A stretch of 64,000 bases of DNA from Syntrophaceticus sp050949745 (lineage in GTDB: Bacteria; Bacillota; DSM-12270; Thermacetogeniales; Thermacetogeniaceae): positions 62,001-126,000 of the forward strand of contig JBMNGF010000021.1 in assembly GCA_050949745.1 (NCBI GenBank), given 5' to 3'. A program made the position numbers and the translations under genes. Under the pieces are notes generated by a model. The model was not told where the DNA came from, searched no databases, and saw only the letters and a program-made list of their open reading frames with translations. Numbering within the stretch: the first letter of the stretch is position 1; the number at the start of each line of letters is the position of its first letter. Below are positions 42,748 to 49,714 of the stretch, in pieces.

Positions 42748-43472
42748 TGAGTATCAAAATAGCCCCCTCAATATTGACTGCTGATTTCAGCAATCTAGGG
42801 GCACTGGTTAAAGAATTGGAAAAAGGGGGGGCTGATCTCCTCCACTTGGATATTATGGATGGAAAATTTGTACCCAATCTCACCTTCGGTCCGGTGGTAG
42901 TTGCTTCTCTGCACAAGGTCACTTCTATTCCCCTTGATGTTCACCTGATGGTAGAAGAGCCTGAGCGGCTATTTTCCGCTTTTGCCAAAGCAGGGGCTGA
43001 TAGTTTGACCATTCATGCTGAGACCTGTCCGCACCTGCATCGCTCGATCCAAATGATCAAGGATTTGGGTTGTAATGCTGGGGTGGCGTTAAATCCAGCA
43101 ACTCCCCTTGATGTTTTAGATTATATTTATCAAGAGCTTGATCATGTACTGCTGATGACAGTCAATCCTGGTTGGGGTGGCCAAAAATTCATTTCGGCAG
43201 TATACAGGAAGATCCGGGAGTTGAGGGAGATGCTGATCAATGCAGGCGCTTCCGCAGACTTGCAGGTAGATGGTGGCATCAACTTTTCAACCATAAAAGA
43301 AGCCGTCGATTGTGGGGCAAATTCTCTAGTTATCGGTTCCGCTCTCTTAAAGGAGCAGGATCTCCTCAAAGGGATAAAAAATTACCGGTCTGCAGCAGAG
43401 GAAGCATCCGCCGGGAGTTGGTGGCAGACCAATCATGGGGACGGTTCCGGTGATGATGGGTCATCTCTTTGA
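42747..43472 (+). CDS. rpe: ribulose-phosphate 3-epimerase with a repeat-derived C-terminal tail
   Basis: This TIM-barrel epimerase belongs to the pentose phosphate pathway. It has IAPSILTADFSNLG, HLDIMDGKFVPNLTFGP, HLMVEEPERL, MTVNPGWGGQKFI and LQVDGGINFSTIKEAVDCGANSLVIGSALL. The body ends near residue 222 (LKGIKNYRSAAEEA). The last ~15 residues (after Trp-Trp, Gly/Asp/Ser-rich) are encoded by a dispersed repeat that recurs 107 bases downstream. At 241 aa it is longer than the usual 215-225. The extension is probably harmless. Confidence 0.95.
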   Translation: MSIKIAPSILTADFSNLGALVKELEKGGADLLHLDIMDGKFVPNLTFGPVVVASLHKVTSIPLDVHLMVEEPERLFSAFAKAGADSLTIHAETCPHLHRSIQMIKDLGCNAGVALNPATPLDVLDYIYQELDHVLLMTVNPGWGGQKFISAVYRKIRELREMLINAGASADLQVDGGINFSTIKEAVDCGANSLVIGSALLKEQDLLKGIKNYRSAAEEASAGSWWQTNHGDGSGDDGSSL

Positions 43473-43568
43473 GCCGGAGATGATGGCAAGGCTGATGGCA
43501 AGGGGATGTTTAGTTTGCCACCCAATGTTTAGAGACCAATCAGGGGGACGGTTCCGGTGATGGGTCAT
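43427..43568 (+). repeat. two direct copies of a GACCAATCA..GGGGACGGTTCCGGTGATG repeat
   Basis: Copy 1 (43427-43464) lies inside the 3' end of rpe and copy 2 (43534-43568) beyond its stop. Both share GACCAATCA, GGGGACGGTTCCGGTGATG and GGGTCAT. Between them is GTTTGCCACCCAATGTTTAG (43513-43532), which recurs at 45293-45312. Confidence 0.8.
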
Positions 43569-43576
43569 TTTTTAGG

Positions 43577-43756
43577 AAGCAAGGGACGTTCTTTTTGTTT
43601 CCTTTGTTCTTAGTGATCGCAAAAAGAGAGAATTATAAGGCTCCCTGTATATTCCGGCAGCTTAGCTGCCTATTTTTGTTTACCCATCGTATGCCATGTG
43701 CAGTAATATGAAATAACTGTCAACCGGATACCGTTATCCTCGATCCACCCCGTCAG
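43577..43756 (+). repeat. 180-bp direct repeat, left copy
   Basis: This runs from AAGCAAGGGACGTTCTTTTT to CCTCGATCCACCCCGTCAG and closely matches 46871-47049. It contains a small terminator-like hairpin (GGCAG..CTGCC then TATTTTTG, 43656-43677). In the right copy the loop bases differ but the stem is preserved. No coding potential is seen. Confidence 0.85.
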
Positions 43757-43892
43757 ATGTTGTGTGGTCAGGTTGGATGTTTTGGATTTTAGTATAAAAT
43801 ATATTAAGAAATGGAGTGTAGATATGGGGTCGGTGCTATAATTTCGGATAGTCTGGTAAGATAAAAACAAAATGGCAAAGGAGAAGAAAGCC

Positions 43893-44174
43893 ATGTCAAA
43901 AACCAGACAACGATATGATGAGGAATTCAAAAAGAATGCAGTTAAGTTGAGTTACGCAAGCAGCAAAACAGTCAAAGAGGTAGCGGGTGATCTTGGGATC
44001 AATATAAGCCTGCTGTACCGCTGGAGGAAAAAGTACACTCCAGAAGGAGAAAAAACGCAATTTGCAACGCTGGAAGAGGAAAACCGAGCATTAAAGCTTG
44101 AAAACGCGGAACTGAAAATTGAGCGTGACATGCTAAAAAAAGCTGCGGCCTACTTCGCCAAGAACCAAAAGTAA
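43893..44174 (+). CDS. IS3-family transposase OrfA
   Basis: This protein of about 93 aa has an N-terminal helix-turn-helix (RQRYDEEFKKNAVKLSYASSKTVKEVAGDLGINISLLYRWRKKY) and a C-terminal leucine-zipper-like coiled coil (LEEENRALKLENAELKIERDML). ATG 43893, nine bases after AAGGAG, is preferred to ATG 43872. A run of seven A's at 44135-44141 in the frame A-AAA-AAA is a classic -1 slippery site and shifts into the orfB frame, which is open across this point. Confidence 0.9.
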   Translation: MSKTRQRYDEEFKKNAVKLSYASSKTVKEVAGDLGINISLLYRWRKKYTPEGEKTQFATLEEENRALKLENAELKIERDMLKKAAAYFAKNQK

Positions 44175-45061
44175 AACCTGAAGAAAAATATGAGTTTATA
44201 GATGAGCATCCAGAATACGCCGCAGCGAAGTGGGCCAGATACCTTGGCGTATCTCTCAGTGGGTACTACAGCTGGAAGAACAGGAGAGAACAGCGACAAA
44301 AAGAAGTGGAAGAGTACAAAAAAATGATCAAAACGATATTTCAAGAAAGCAACGAAACCTATGGCGTGGATCGTATTTGTGGTGAGCTAAGAAAGCGTGG
44401 TAAAACAGCTTCTTATCATCGTGTTAAGGGTTTTATGGACGATATGGGGCTTCATTCTATCCATAAGCGTAGACGTCAAAAATCCCTCACAGACAGCCGT
44501 AAAGCGCGCGGGGATGAGTATGTCAATCTAGTTAAGGACTTAGAAATAACTGAACCATTTCAAGCTGTATCCAGTGATATTAGTTACATCCGCACCATGG
44601 AAGGATTTGAATACCTTTGCACAGTCAAAGATATTGCAAGCGGTATAGTTTTAGCGGAAACGATGGCCGAGCATATGAGCAGCGAACTGGTACTGGTAAC
44701 GATCAAAAAAGCCTTAAATCGCTGGCATCTCCCGGCGGGCACCATCTTCCACAGTGATCGAGGCAGCCAATATACATCTAAGAAAGTGATGGAATATCTC
44801 AGTGAAAATCAAATTAGGCAAAGTTTCTCCAGAGTGGGTAAGCCAGGGGATAATGCCTGGAGCGAGAGCTTCTTCGCCAATCTAAAAAAAGAAGCGGTTC
44901 ACTGGCGACATTTCAAGACGCGGGAGGAAGCACAACAAGCCATCTTTGCTTATATAGAGGGTTTTTATAACACCCGTAGGATACAAAAAAGACTGGATTA
45001 TCTTAGCCCCATACAGTGGCTGAGGCGCTGGGAAAACGGGCACCTTTCAAAAGTGGCTTAG
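44141..45061 (+). CDS. IS3-family transposase OrfB (made as OrfAB by -1 frameshift)
   Basis: This is the catalytic part, with an rve integrase core. The frame is open from the slippery site (residues ..RQEPKVKPEEKYEFIDEHPEYAAAKW) through LGVSLSGYYSWKNRR to the DDE residues: Asp in VSSDISYIRT, Asp in FHSDRGSQYTS, Glu in AWSESFFANLKKE. If translated alone it could start at GTG 44306 (251 aa), which would lack the upstream helical part. It ends 30 bases before the right end of the element. It looks intact. Confidence 0.9.
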   Translation, partial: SCGLLRQEPKVKPEEKYEFIDEHPEYAAAKWARYLGVSLSGYYSWKNRREQRQKEVEEYKKMIKTIFQESNETYGVDRICGELRKRGKTASYHRVKGFMDDMGLHSIHKRRRQKSLTDSRKARGDEYVNLVKDLEITEPFQAVSSDISYIRTMEGFEYLCTVKDIASGIVLAETMAEHMSSELVLVTIKKALNRWHLPAGTIFHSDRGSQYTSKKVMEYLSENQIRQSFSRVGKPGDNAWSESFFANLKKEAVHWRHFKTREEAQQAIFAYIEGFYNTRRIQKRLDYLSPIQWLRRWENGHLSKVA

Positions 45062-45222
45062 CAAACTGTCCGAAAAAGTGTTGACTTCCCATTAATTATT
45101 GAGAGAAAGAGAAAAACATATTTCTTAAAGAGTAATGTGAGTGAGCAATAGAGTATGAAAAGCATAAAGTGAGAGAATATCTGTCTTCCGTAAACGCCAT
45201 AGCATTAGGAATATGCATTAGG

Positions 45223-45257
45223 GTGGATCAGTTTTTAACGCGGTGGATCATTTTTAT
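45223..45257 (+). repeat. possible IS21-type terminal repeats
   Basis: GGTGGATCAGTTTTTAACGC followed by GGTGGATCATTTTTATGAG shows two closely spaced copies of GGTGGATCA plus T-tract. This resembles the multiple terminal repeats of IS21-family elements. No istA/istB gene is nearby, so this would be a leftover end. The rest of 45092-45410 holds only a copy of TTTGCCACCC.ATGTTTAG (45294-45312) and no gene. Confidence 0.35.
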
Positions 45258-45410
45258 GAGATACCTGACATCATTTTCAAAGGAATTGTTTCGTTTGCCA
45301 CCCATTGTTTAGGACCCTCACTGGTCCGTTGCGTGCTACAGAAATAACGAAACCCAGTTTATGTCGGTTCCGCGTGAGCACAACGTAAACTCATACGGGG
45401 GGGGCAATAA

Positions 45411-45998
45411 ATGCTAAAAGAATTATTGGAACAGGTTCAGCAATCAGGCGTCTTTCAATATGGATTGATAAAGCCATCAGAGATTTCATATCTCCAGGAG
45501 ATTCGGGAAATATGCAAAGACAATTCATGCGGGCAGTACGGAAAGTCTTGGGCGTGTCCTCCAGCTGTTGGGACAGTGGAAGAATGCAAAAACCGTTGCT
45601 TGCGATACAACACCATGCTCGTTTTTACTGGCAAGTATATATTGGATAGCTCTTTTGATTTTGACGGAATGATGCGTGGAATGACTGATTTCAAACAGCT
45701 TGCCAATGAGTTGGAAACTGCGGTAAAGCCTTATTTGACAGATTATCTTATATTGTCTAACGAAGGTTGTGGCACATGCAAAATCTGTACCTATCCTGAT
45801 GAGCCCTGTCGCTATCCTGAACGACTGCACCACTCCATGGAGGGATATGGAATTTTGGTGAGCGAAGCGGCAAAAAAAGCCGCCGTGAATTATAATAATG
45901 GAGAAAATTCCGTAACTTATTTTGGGGCGCTTCTATTTAATGATACCGATATCTTGATGGATGCCGAAGATGGTGAGCCCATTGGCAAGCGGTTATGA
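45411..45998 (+). CDS. DUF2284 domain-containing protein (predicted metal-binding)
   Basis: This 195-aa protein is rich in conserved cysteines: CGQYGKSWACPPAVGTVEEC, CGTCKICTYPDEPCRYPE. This is the DUF2284 pattern and suggests iron-sulfur or zinc binding. The function is unknown. ATG follows GGGGGGG. It overlaps the DUF3786 gene by 38 bases. Both lie inside the segment bounded by the 180-bp direct repeats. Confidence 0.85.
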   Translation: MLKELLEQVQQSGVFQYGLIKPSEISYLQEIREICKDNSCGQYGKSWACPPAVGTVEECKNRCLRYNTMLVFTGKYILDSSFDFDGMMRGMTDFKQLANELETAVKPYLTDYLILSNEGCGTCKICTYPDEPCRYPERLHHSMEGYGILVSEAAKKAAVNYNNGENSVTYFGALLFNDTDILMDAEDGEPIGKRL

Positions 45999-46614
45999 GT
46001 ACAACTATAAGGTATTGGTTTCCAAGCTTGCCGACTGCGATTTTGAGGAAGCGGCAGCGCGGCTCGGCTTAAAGCGTCATGAAAACGGCTCGATAACAGT
46101 TCGCTTTTTGGGTAGAGATTATGCTATACGCTCAGACGGAGTGTTTGCGGTGGATGGCCGACCCTCCGCTCCGAATAATCGCAGTATTCTTATCCATTAT
46201 GTTACATCTCAAGGCAGCGGCGATCCGGAGAATATATTTTATCTGCCACATCATTTTTTACCAAGTTACTTTTTGCCGAATAGTTCAAGGAAAAGCGTTT
46301 TTGCTGACGACGAGCTGACATCTTCAAAAGCAATCTGTGAAATGGGAAGCAGCTTTGAAAAAGTCAGCAATGCAATGGGTATTTTGGGCGCCGAATATGA
46401 AGGAGAAGTGCGGAATGGTGAGCATACTTGGAAGTTCTATGTATTGCCCAAAATACCTATGCAAGTGATATATTATGAAGCAGATGACGAATTCCCATGT
46501 GATATCAAGGTGAAATTTGATGGTGGCGCAGGTCGGTTCATCGAATTTGAGACACTGGCTTTTCTTTACGAAAGTTTCATTCATGAGTTGGTGAAACTTG
46601 CCCGTGATGAATAG
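45961..46614 (+). CDS. DUF3786 domain-containing protein
   Basis: This protein of up to 217 aa has the DUF3786 features NYKVLVSKLADCDFEEAAARLGLKRHENGSITVRFLGRDYAI, ILIHYV, and a C-terminal IYYEADDEFPCDIKVKFDGGAGRFIEFETLAFLYESF. The function is unknown. The start is uncertain: ATG 45961, ATG 45970 or TTG 45982 are all inside the DUF2284 gene, and GGTGAG at 45973-45978 is the only purine-rich site. The overlap implies co-translation of the two proteins. Confidence 0.8.
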   Translation: MPKMVSPLASGYEYNYKVLVSKLADCDFEEAAARLGLKRHENGSITVRFLGRDYAIRSDGVFAVDGRPSAPNNRSILIHYVTSQGSGDPENIFYLPHHFLPSYFLPNSSRKSVFADDELTSSKAICEMGSSFEKVSNAMGILGAEYEGEVRNGEHTWKFYVLPKIPMQVIYYEADDEFPCDIKVKFDGGAGRFIEFETLAFLYESFIHELVKLARDE

Positions 46615-46632
46615 CAGATAATTGCAAAGATT

Positions 46633-46868
46633 TTATTTTACTTTTGGTTCAATTCCTATCGAATCAACCTTTACGCCCGCTGTTGTGAGGTTTCTTAATT
46701 TGCTGCTGTCAAATTCGAGAAAGAAGCAATAGAAACCGTTCCACTTCCCCCGTTCCAGAAAAGTGTTGACAGGCAGAAGGATATAGAGTACCGAAGCTGC
46801 CTGAACACCTGCTTTTGGACTTTTCAGGTTAGCTGAATCAATATCTTTGTGGGGCGATTCTTCCGAGG
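46633..46868 (-). pseudogene. C-terminal remnant of an unrecognised gene
   Basis: On the minus strand about 78 codons are open from the edge of the right 180-bp repeat to TAA at 46633, without a start codon at the left. The sequence looks protein-like (DSANLKSPKAGVQAASVLYI, then FLERGKWNGFYCFFLEFDSS) and ends KVDSIGIEPKVK. I do not recognise the family. It seems cut by arrival of the repeat. Confidence 0.5.
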
Positions 46869-46870
46869 AG

Positions 46871-47049
46871 AAGCAAGGGGACGTTCTTTTTGCTTCCTTG
46901 TTTTTGAGAATCGCAAAAAAAGAGAATTATAGGGCTCCCCGTGTATTCGGCAGTTTTGCTGCCTATTTTTGTTTACCTATCGGATGCCATGTGCAATAAT
47001 ATGAAATAACTATCAACCTGATACCGTTATCCTCGATCCACCCCGTCAG
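46871..47049 (+). repeat. 180-bp direct repeat, right copy
   Basis: This matches 43577-43756 in the same orientation with scattered substitutions (for example GGATGCCATGTGCAATAATATG against GTATGCCATGTGCAGTAATATG). The pair brackets 3.3 kb holding the IS3 element and the DUF2284/DUF3786 genes. The following 250 bases hold no gene I can support; a 28-codon frame at about 47066-47152 is noted only. Confidence 0.85.
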
Positions 47050-47300
47050 GGAAGTGACGGAAAAATGTTAAAAACGGATACACAGTATTTTGTCGATGGA
47101 TCTGCCTTGTTTCAACAGCTCAAGCTTAACAGAATCACGTTTTTAGCATAACTGTTATCTTTTCTGAGATGTGGCAGTTCATAAAACCAGTTAGTCAACA
47201 ATAGAACCAGTAGGGAACCAACCAAATTACACCGGCATGAAAAAATGTCCGAGTTTTTTGCGTAGATAGAAATTGTTGTTGACAAAAGGGAGAGGGAAAC

Positions 47301-48392
47301 ATGCAAATTGCACTGACTAAAAAATTAGCGGATGCCATGGGGATGAATTGTGCATCCGCGCTTGAGGATGAAAATCCACTGTTCTGTTGGGCAGCAAACT
47401 GGACAAAAGTGTGGGATAATCGCAGAACAGAGGATATGATCGTATTAGTGAACAATGCTACACGATTTACCGTTGCAACTTACCAAGTCAAGCGGAAAGA
47501 TCTGAAAAATGTAGCGGAAATGATGAGAACAGCCATTGCAAACACACTCTTATATATGAATCTAAATCCCGCTCTTGTAGAGGAATATATGCGCCTGGCG
47601 GGCGAAGTGAGGTTTACTCGAAATCGCAGCAGACAGGCAGCGGCGTGGGTAACAAAAGCGGGACTTGATTGCGCATTTCATGTTGGAAGAGAATACAACG
47701 GTATTGCAAAAATGTTTAGTGACACGGTTGGGGCTCCCGCAAATTTCTGGCATGTCAACTATTCTGGTAGCAACAAGGAATATATCCCTTACGAGGCAAT
47801 GGTTAGCGCACTTTCTGAACTTACCGAAATGCAAGCCTACAAATATCGTGCCTTTGAATTACTGGTTACACTTGATTTGGAAGTTTATAAAGCAGTGCGG
47901 AGAATTATTGTCCCTGCGAATTTGGAATTTGCACGTTTACACAAAGTGCTGCAGTTTGTGTTTGACTGGCGGGACTACCATCTTTATGACTTTACTATCT
48001 TCGACGGCAATAAGCGCATCGCCAGAATTGTTCCATATGAGGATGACCTGGATTATGATGAAGACGCAATTTTAATGAAAGGGCATACTTTATCAGAGTT
48101 TTTCCCCAAGTACAAGCATATGCTCTATACCTATGATATGGGGGACAATTGGGAACATCAAATCCAGCTGATACGTGTAATTGAAGACCATGACGAGGAG
48201 TCACCTTACTTACTGGAAGCAAGTGGTCAAACACCACCTGAGGATGTGGGCGGTGTAGGAGGATTTATTAACTTCCGTGAAATCATGTTGAATCCTAATC
48301 ATCCGGAATTTGAGGAAATGAAGGAATGGGCAAAGTATTGGACGGTCGAGCTTAGCGATTGGAAAAGGCAGCCTAGACTTATACGTGTGTAG
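47301..48392 (+). CDS. DUF6933-pRiA4b ORF-3-like fusion protein
   Basis: This 363-aa protein has two parts. The N-terminal part (about residues 1-170; QIALTKKLADAMGM and the segment WDNRRTEDMIVLVNNATRFTV) matches the DUF6933 pattern. The C-terminal part (about 205-350; LQFVFDWRDYHLYDFTIFDG, YTYDMGDNWEHQIQLIRVI, ASGQTPPEDVGGVGGF) matches the plasmid pRiA4b ORF-3 / IS1096 TnpR-passenger family. ORF-3-like proteins travel with mobile elements but have no proven activity. ATG follows GGGAGAGGG. Confidence 0.85.
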   Translation: MQIALTKKLADAMGMNCASALEDENPLFCWAANWTKVWDNRRTEDMIVLVNNATRFTVATYQVKRKDLKNVAEMMRTAIANTLLYMNLNPALVEEYMRLAGEVRFTRNRSRQAAAWVTKAGLDCAFHVGREYNGIAKMFSDTVGAPANFWHVNYSGSNKEYIPYEAMVSALSELTEMQAYKYRAFELLVTLDLEVYKAVRRIIVPANLEFARLHKVLQFVFDWRDYHLYDFTIFDGNKRIARIVPYEDDLDYDEDAILMKGHTLSEFFPKYKHMLYTYDMGDNWEHQIQLIRVIEDHDEESPYLLEASGQTPPEDVGGVGGFINFREIMLNPNHPEFEEMKEWAKYWTVELSDWKRQPRLIRV

Positions 48393-48570
48393 GGACAAGG
48401 GGACAGGTTGGGTGATCGGACCTGCTGCGGTCCGATCAAGGGGGATAGTCCCGCCGCGCGATCAGAGGGACAGGTCTTGCCCCGTGAGTCAAAGTGCCTG
48501 TCCCCTTGACTCATCCCCTTGACTCATAAATGATTAGATGTGACAGTAACCCCGTCCCCATGTCACACAA
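48393..48570. repeat. mosaic of GC-rich palindromic repeats
   Basis: Short inverted and direct repeats are strung together: GGGACAAGGGGACAGG, CGGACCTGCTGCGGTCCG (perfect arms CGGACC/GGTCCG), GTGAGTCAAAGTGCCTGTCC, two copies of CCCCTTGACTCAT, and TGTGACAGTAACCCCGTCCC followed by CATGTCACA. The GTGAGTCAAAG unit is shared with the terminator after pyrE, and the GTGACA..TGTCAC arms with 24533-24599. Confidence 0.7.
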
Positions 48571-48578
48571 AGACTAAA

Positions 48579-48610
48579 AAAGGACTTTGGAAGTAGTTCC
48601 AAAGTCCTTT
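48579..48610. terminator. bidirectional hairpin terminator
   Basis: AAAGGACTTTGGA and TCCAAAGTCCTTT form a perfect 13-bp stem with loop AGTAGT; the A- and T-rich ends suit termination on either strand. Confidence 0.7.
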
Positions 48611-48630
48611 AGATGCGGCAGGTTACAGGA

Positions 48631-48816
48631 TTAAATTGTCCACTGATCATGAATGATTCCGACAAGATACCAGATATCATTTTTCTTTTCAAATACGAGC
48701 CTGAGGCTCCTCCAGTCCATACCTTCGTACTCGGGATCAAAGCCGGACTGTTCCCTTGTCCTCCCTTGTCCCGTTTGTTTCGCCGATACCCTCCCAGAAT
48801 GGCCGCCCCGCGGCAT
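48631..48816 (-). pseudogene. possible C-terminal remnant of a secreted protein gene
   Basis: The minus-strand frame ends DPEYEGMDWRSLRLVFEKKN, then DIWYLVGIIHDQWTI. The closing pattern WYLVGIIHDQWTI resembles the last strands of small clostridial secreted domains that I cannot name. The N-terminal part of the frame is low complexity. The rest of 48611-49000 shows a further 40-codon open fragment (about 48890-49006) but no supportable gene. Confidence 0.3.
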
Positions 48817-49004
48817 CTTCCTTGATGCAACCCATCGGGCAAATGGACCAGCACAGACACAACCATTTTTAAGATTTTATTGACTAGCTGACTACTCTAT
48901 AATATTATTTATTAGAATTGGATTAGGATTTATCAGCTATGCAATTACTGTATTAAAGAAAAAAGATGAATCAAGGTACTGGATTTATAAGATAGTATGG
49001 AAAT

Positions 49005-49088
49005 GAGATATTGGTTGTTGGTGGTTGGGGAGTTGATATTTTACTTGGAAAGCAAAATAAAGAAATTATAAAAAGAAAAAATAGATAA
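49005..49088 (+). pseudogene. scrap of an aminoglycoside-nucleotidyltransferase-like gene
   Basis: A 27-codon fragment reads EILVVGGWGVDILLGKQNKE and ends at TAA 49088. It recalls the N-terminal GGWG/A(V/I)D..LGKQT..H.DID motif of 2''-adenylyltransferase-like proteins, without the catalytic aspartates. It is a small leftover only. Confidence 0.45.
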
Positions 49089-49102
49089 GGAATGATTAAA
49101 AC

Positions 49103-49417
49103 ATGAAGAAAGTTAGAATTACCGTTATGAAAACGGCTTGCTATAGAGATTTAATAGAAAAATATGAAAACCCCATTACTCATGCTTGTGATATGAAAGA
49201 AGGACAGGTATTCATAGCCAACAGCTGGCAGAAACCCGATGGGATGTGTGACAGTGCCTGGGATAGCATGTCCTCTTTTGTTATGGCCTTGGCTCATGGC
49301 GGCGAGAATTTTTATGATGGATGGATGAAGAATAAAAATTCTGCAATGATATCCTGTAACGATGGGTTTCGTCCGGTTAGTTTTTTGCTTGAGACTATGG
49401 ATAAGGATGCGGACTGA
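49103..49417 (+). CDS. TIGR04076 family protein
   Basis: This 104-aa protein has the pattern VRITVMKTACYRDLIEKYEN, the stretch ACDMKEGQVFIANSWQKPDGMCDSAWDSM, and CNDGFRPVSFLLE, typical of TIGR04076, a small cysteine-containing family of anaerobes with no known function. ATG follows AAGGAATG. It is intact and lies between the decaying region and the riboflavin operon. Confidence 0.85.
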   Translation: MKKVRITVMKTACYRDLIEKYENPITHACDMKEGQVFIANSWQKPDGMCDSAWDSMSSFVMALAHGGENFYDGWMKNKNSAMISCNDGFRPVSFLLETMDKDAD

Positions 49418-49443
49418 ACAACCTTATCCTTATCGTATAATGG

Positions 49444-49471
49444 TTGACATATTTCCGCTTTTAGGTATACA
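49444..49471 (+). promoter_or_regulatory. sigma-A promoter of the riboflavin operon
   Basis: TTGACA (49444-49449) and TATACA (49466-49471) are 16 bases apart, about 35 bases before the riboswitch. Confidence 0.75.
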
Positions 49472-49504
49472 ATTAATTTACCAGAAAATTTAATATGATC
49501 AGGA

Positions 49505-49626
49505 ATGTACTTCGGGGGGTGGTGAAAATCCACACCGGCGGTGAAAGCCCGCGAACCTGGCATGTAATGTCAAGGCTGATCCAGTGAAAATCTGGAGCCG
49601 ACAGTGAAAGTCTGGAAGGGAGAAGG
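49505..49626 (+). promoter_or_regulatory. FMN riboswitch (RFN element)
   Basis: The conserved RFN segments are all present: TTCGGGGGGTGGTGAAAATC, CACACCGGCGGTGAAAGCCC, GCGAACC, AGGCTGATCCAGTGAAAATC and the closing GCCGACAGTGAAAGTC/GGAAGGGAGAAGG. FMN binding would favour the terminator downstream and shut off riboflavin synthesis. Confidence 0.96.
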
Positions 49627-49653
49627 GATTCTTTATTATTTGTTGAGTTTATA

Positions 49654-49685
49654 AACCCGGAGATTTTCCTGCCGGGTTTTTTATA
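49654..49685 (+). terminator. riboswitch-controlled terminator
   Basis: AACCCGG (49654-49660) pairs with CCGGGTT (49672-49678) around AGATTTTCCTG and is followed by a T-rich run, between the FMN aptamer and ribD. Confidence 0.88.
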
Positions 49686-49714
49686 TTTTCGTTTGTCTTT
49701 GGAGGCGTTGTGTT

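Larger units (their letters stand above)
43825..45091 (+). mobile_element. IS3-family insertion sequence (about 1.27 kb)
   Basis: Two transposase frames lie between imperfect inverted ends. The left end (about 43825-43856, TGGGGTCGGTGC..TTTCGGATAGTCTGG) matches the complement of the right end (about 45062-45091, CAAACTGTCCGAAAAAGTGT..TTCCCA). The size, OrfA/OrfB layout and a run of seven A's near the end of OrfA for -1 frameshifting are those of the IS3 family (IS150/IS3 groups). I find no clear target-site duplication at these boundaries, so the ends are approximate. Confidence 0.85.

Noticed and set aside
47066..47152. 28-codon frame after the right 180-bp repeat
   Set aside because: Too short, no ribosome-binding site and no recognised pattern.
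48613..48883. Plus-strand frames opposite the 48631-48816 remnant
   Set aside because: They are complementary shadows of the minus-strand fragment and show no family pattern.
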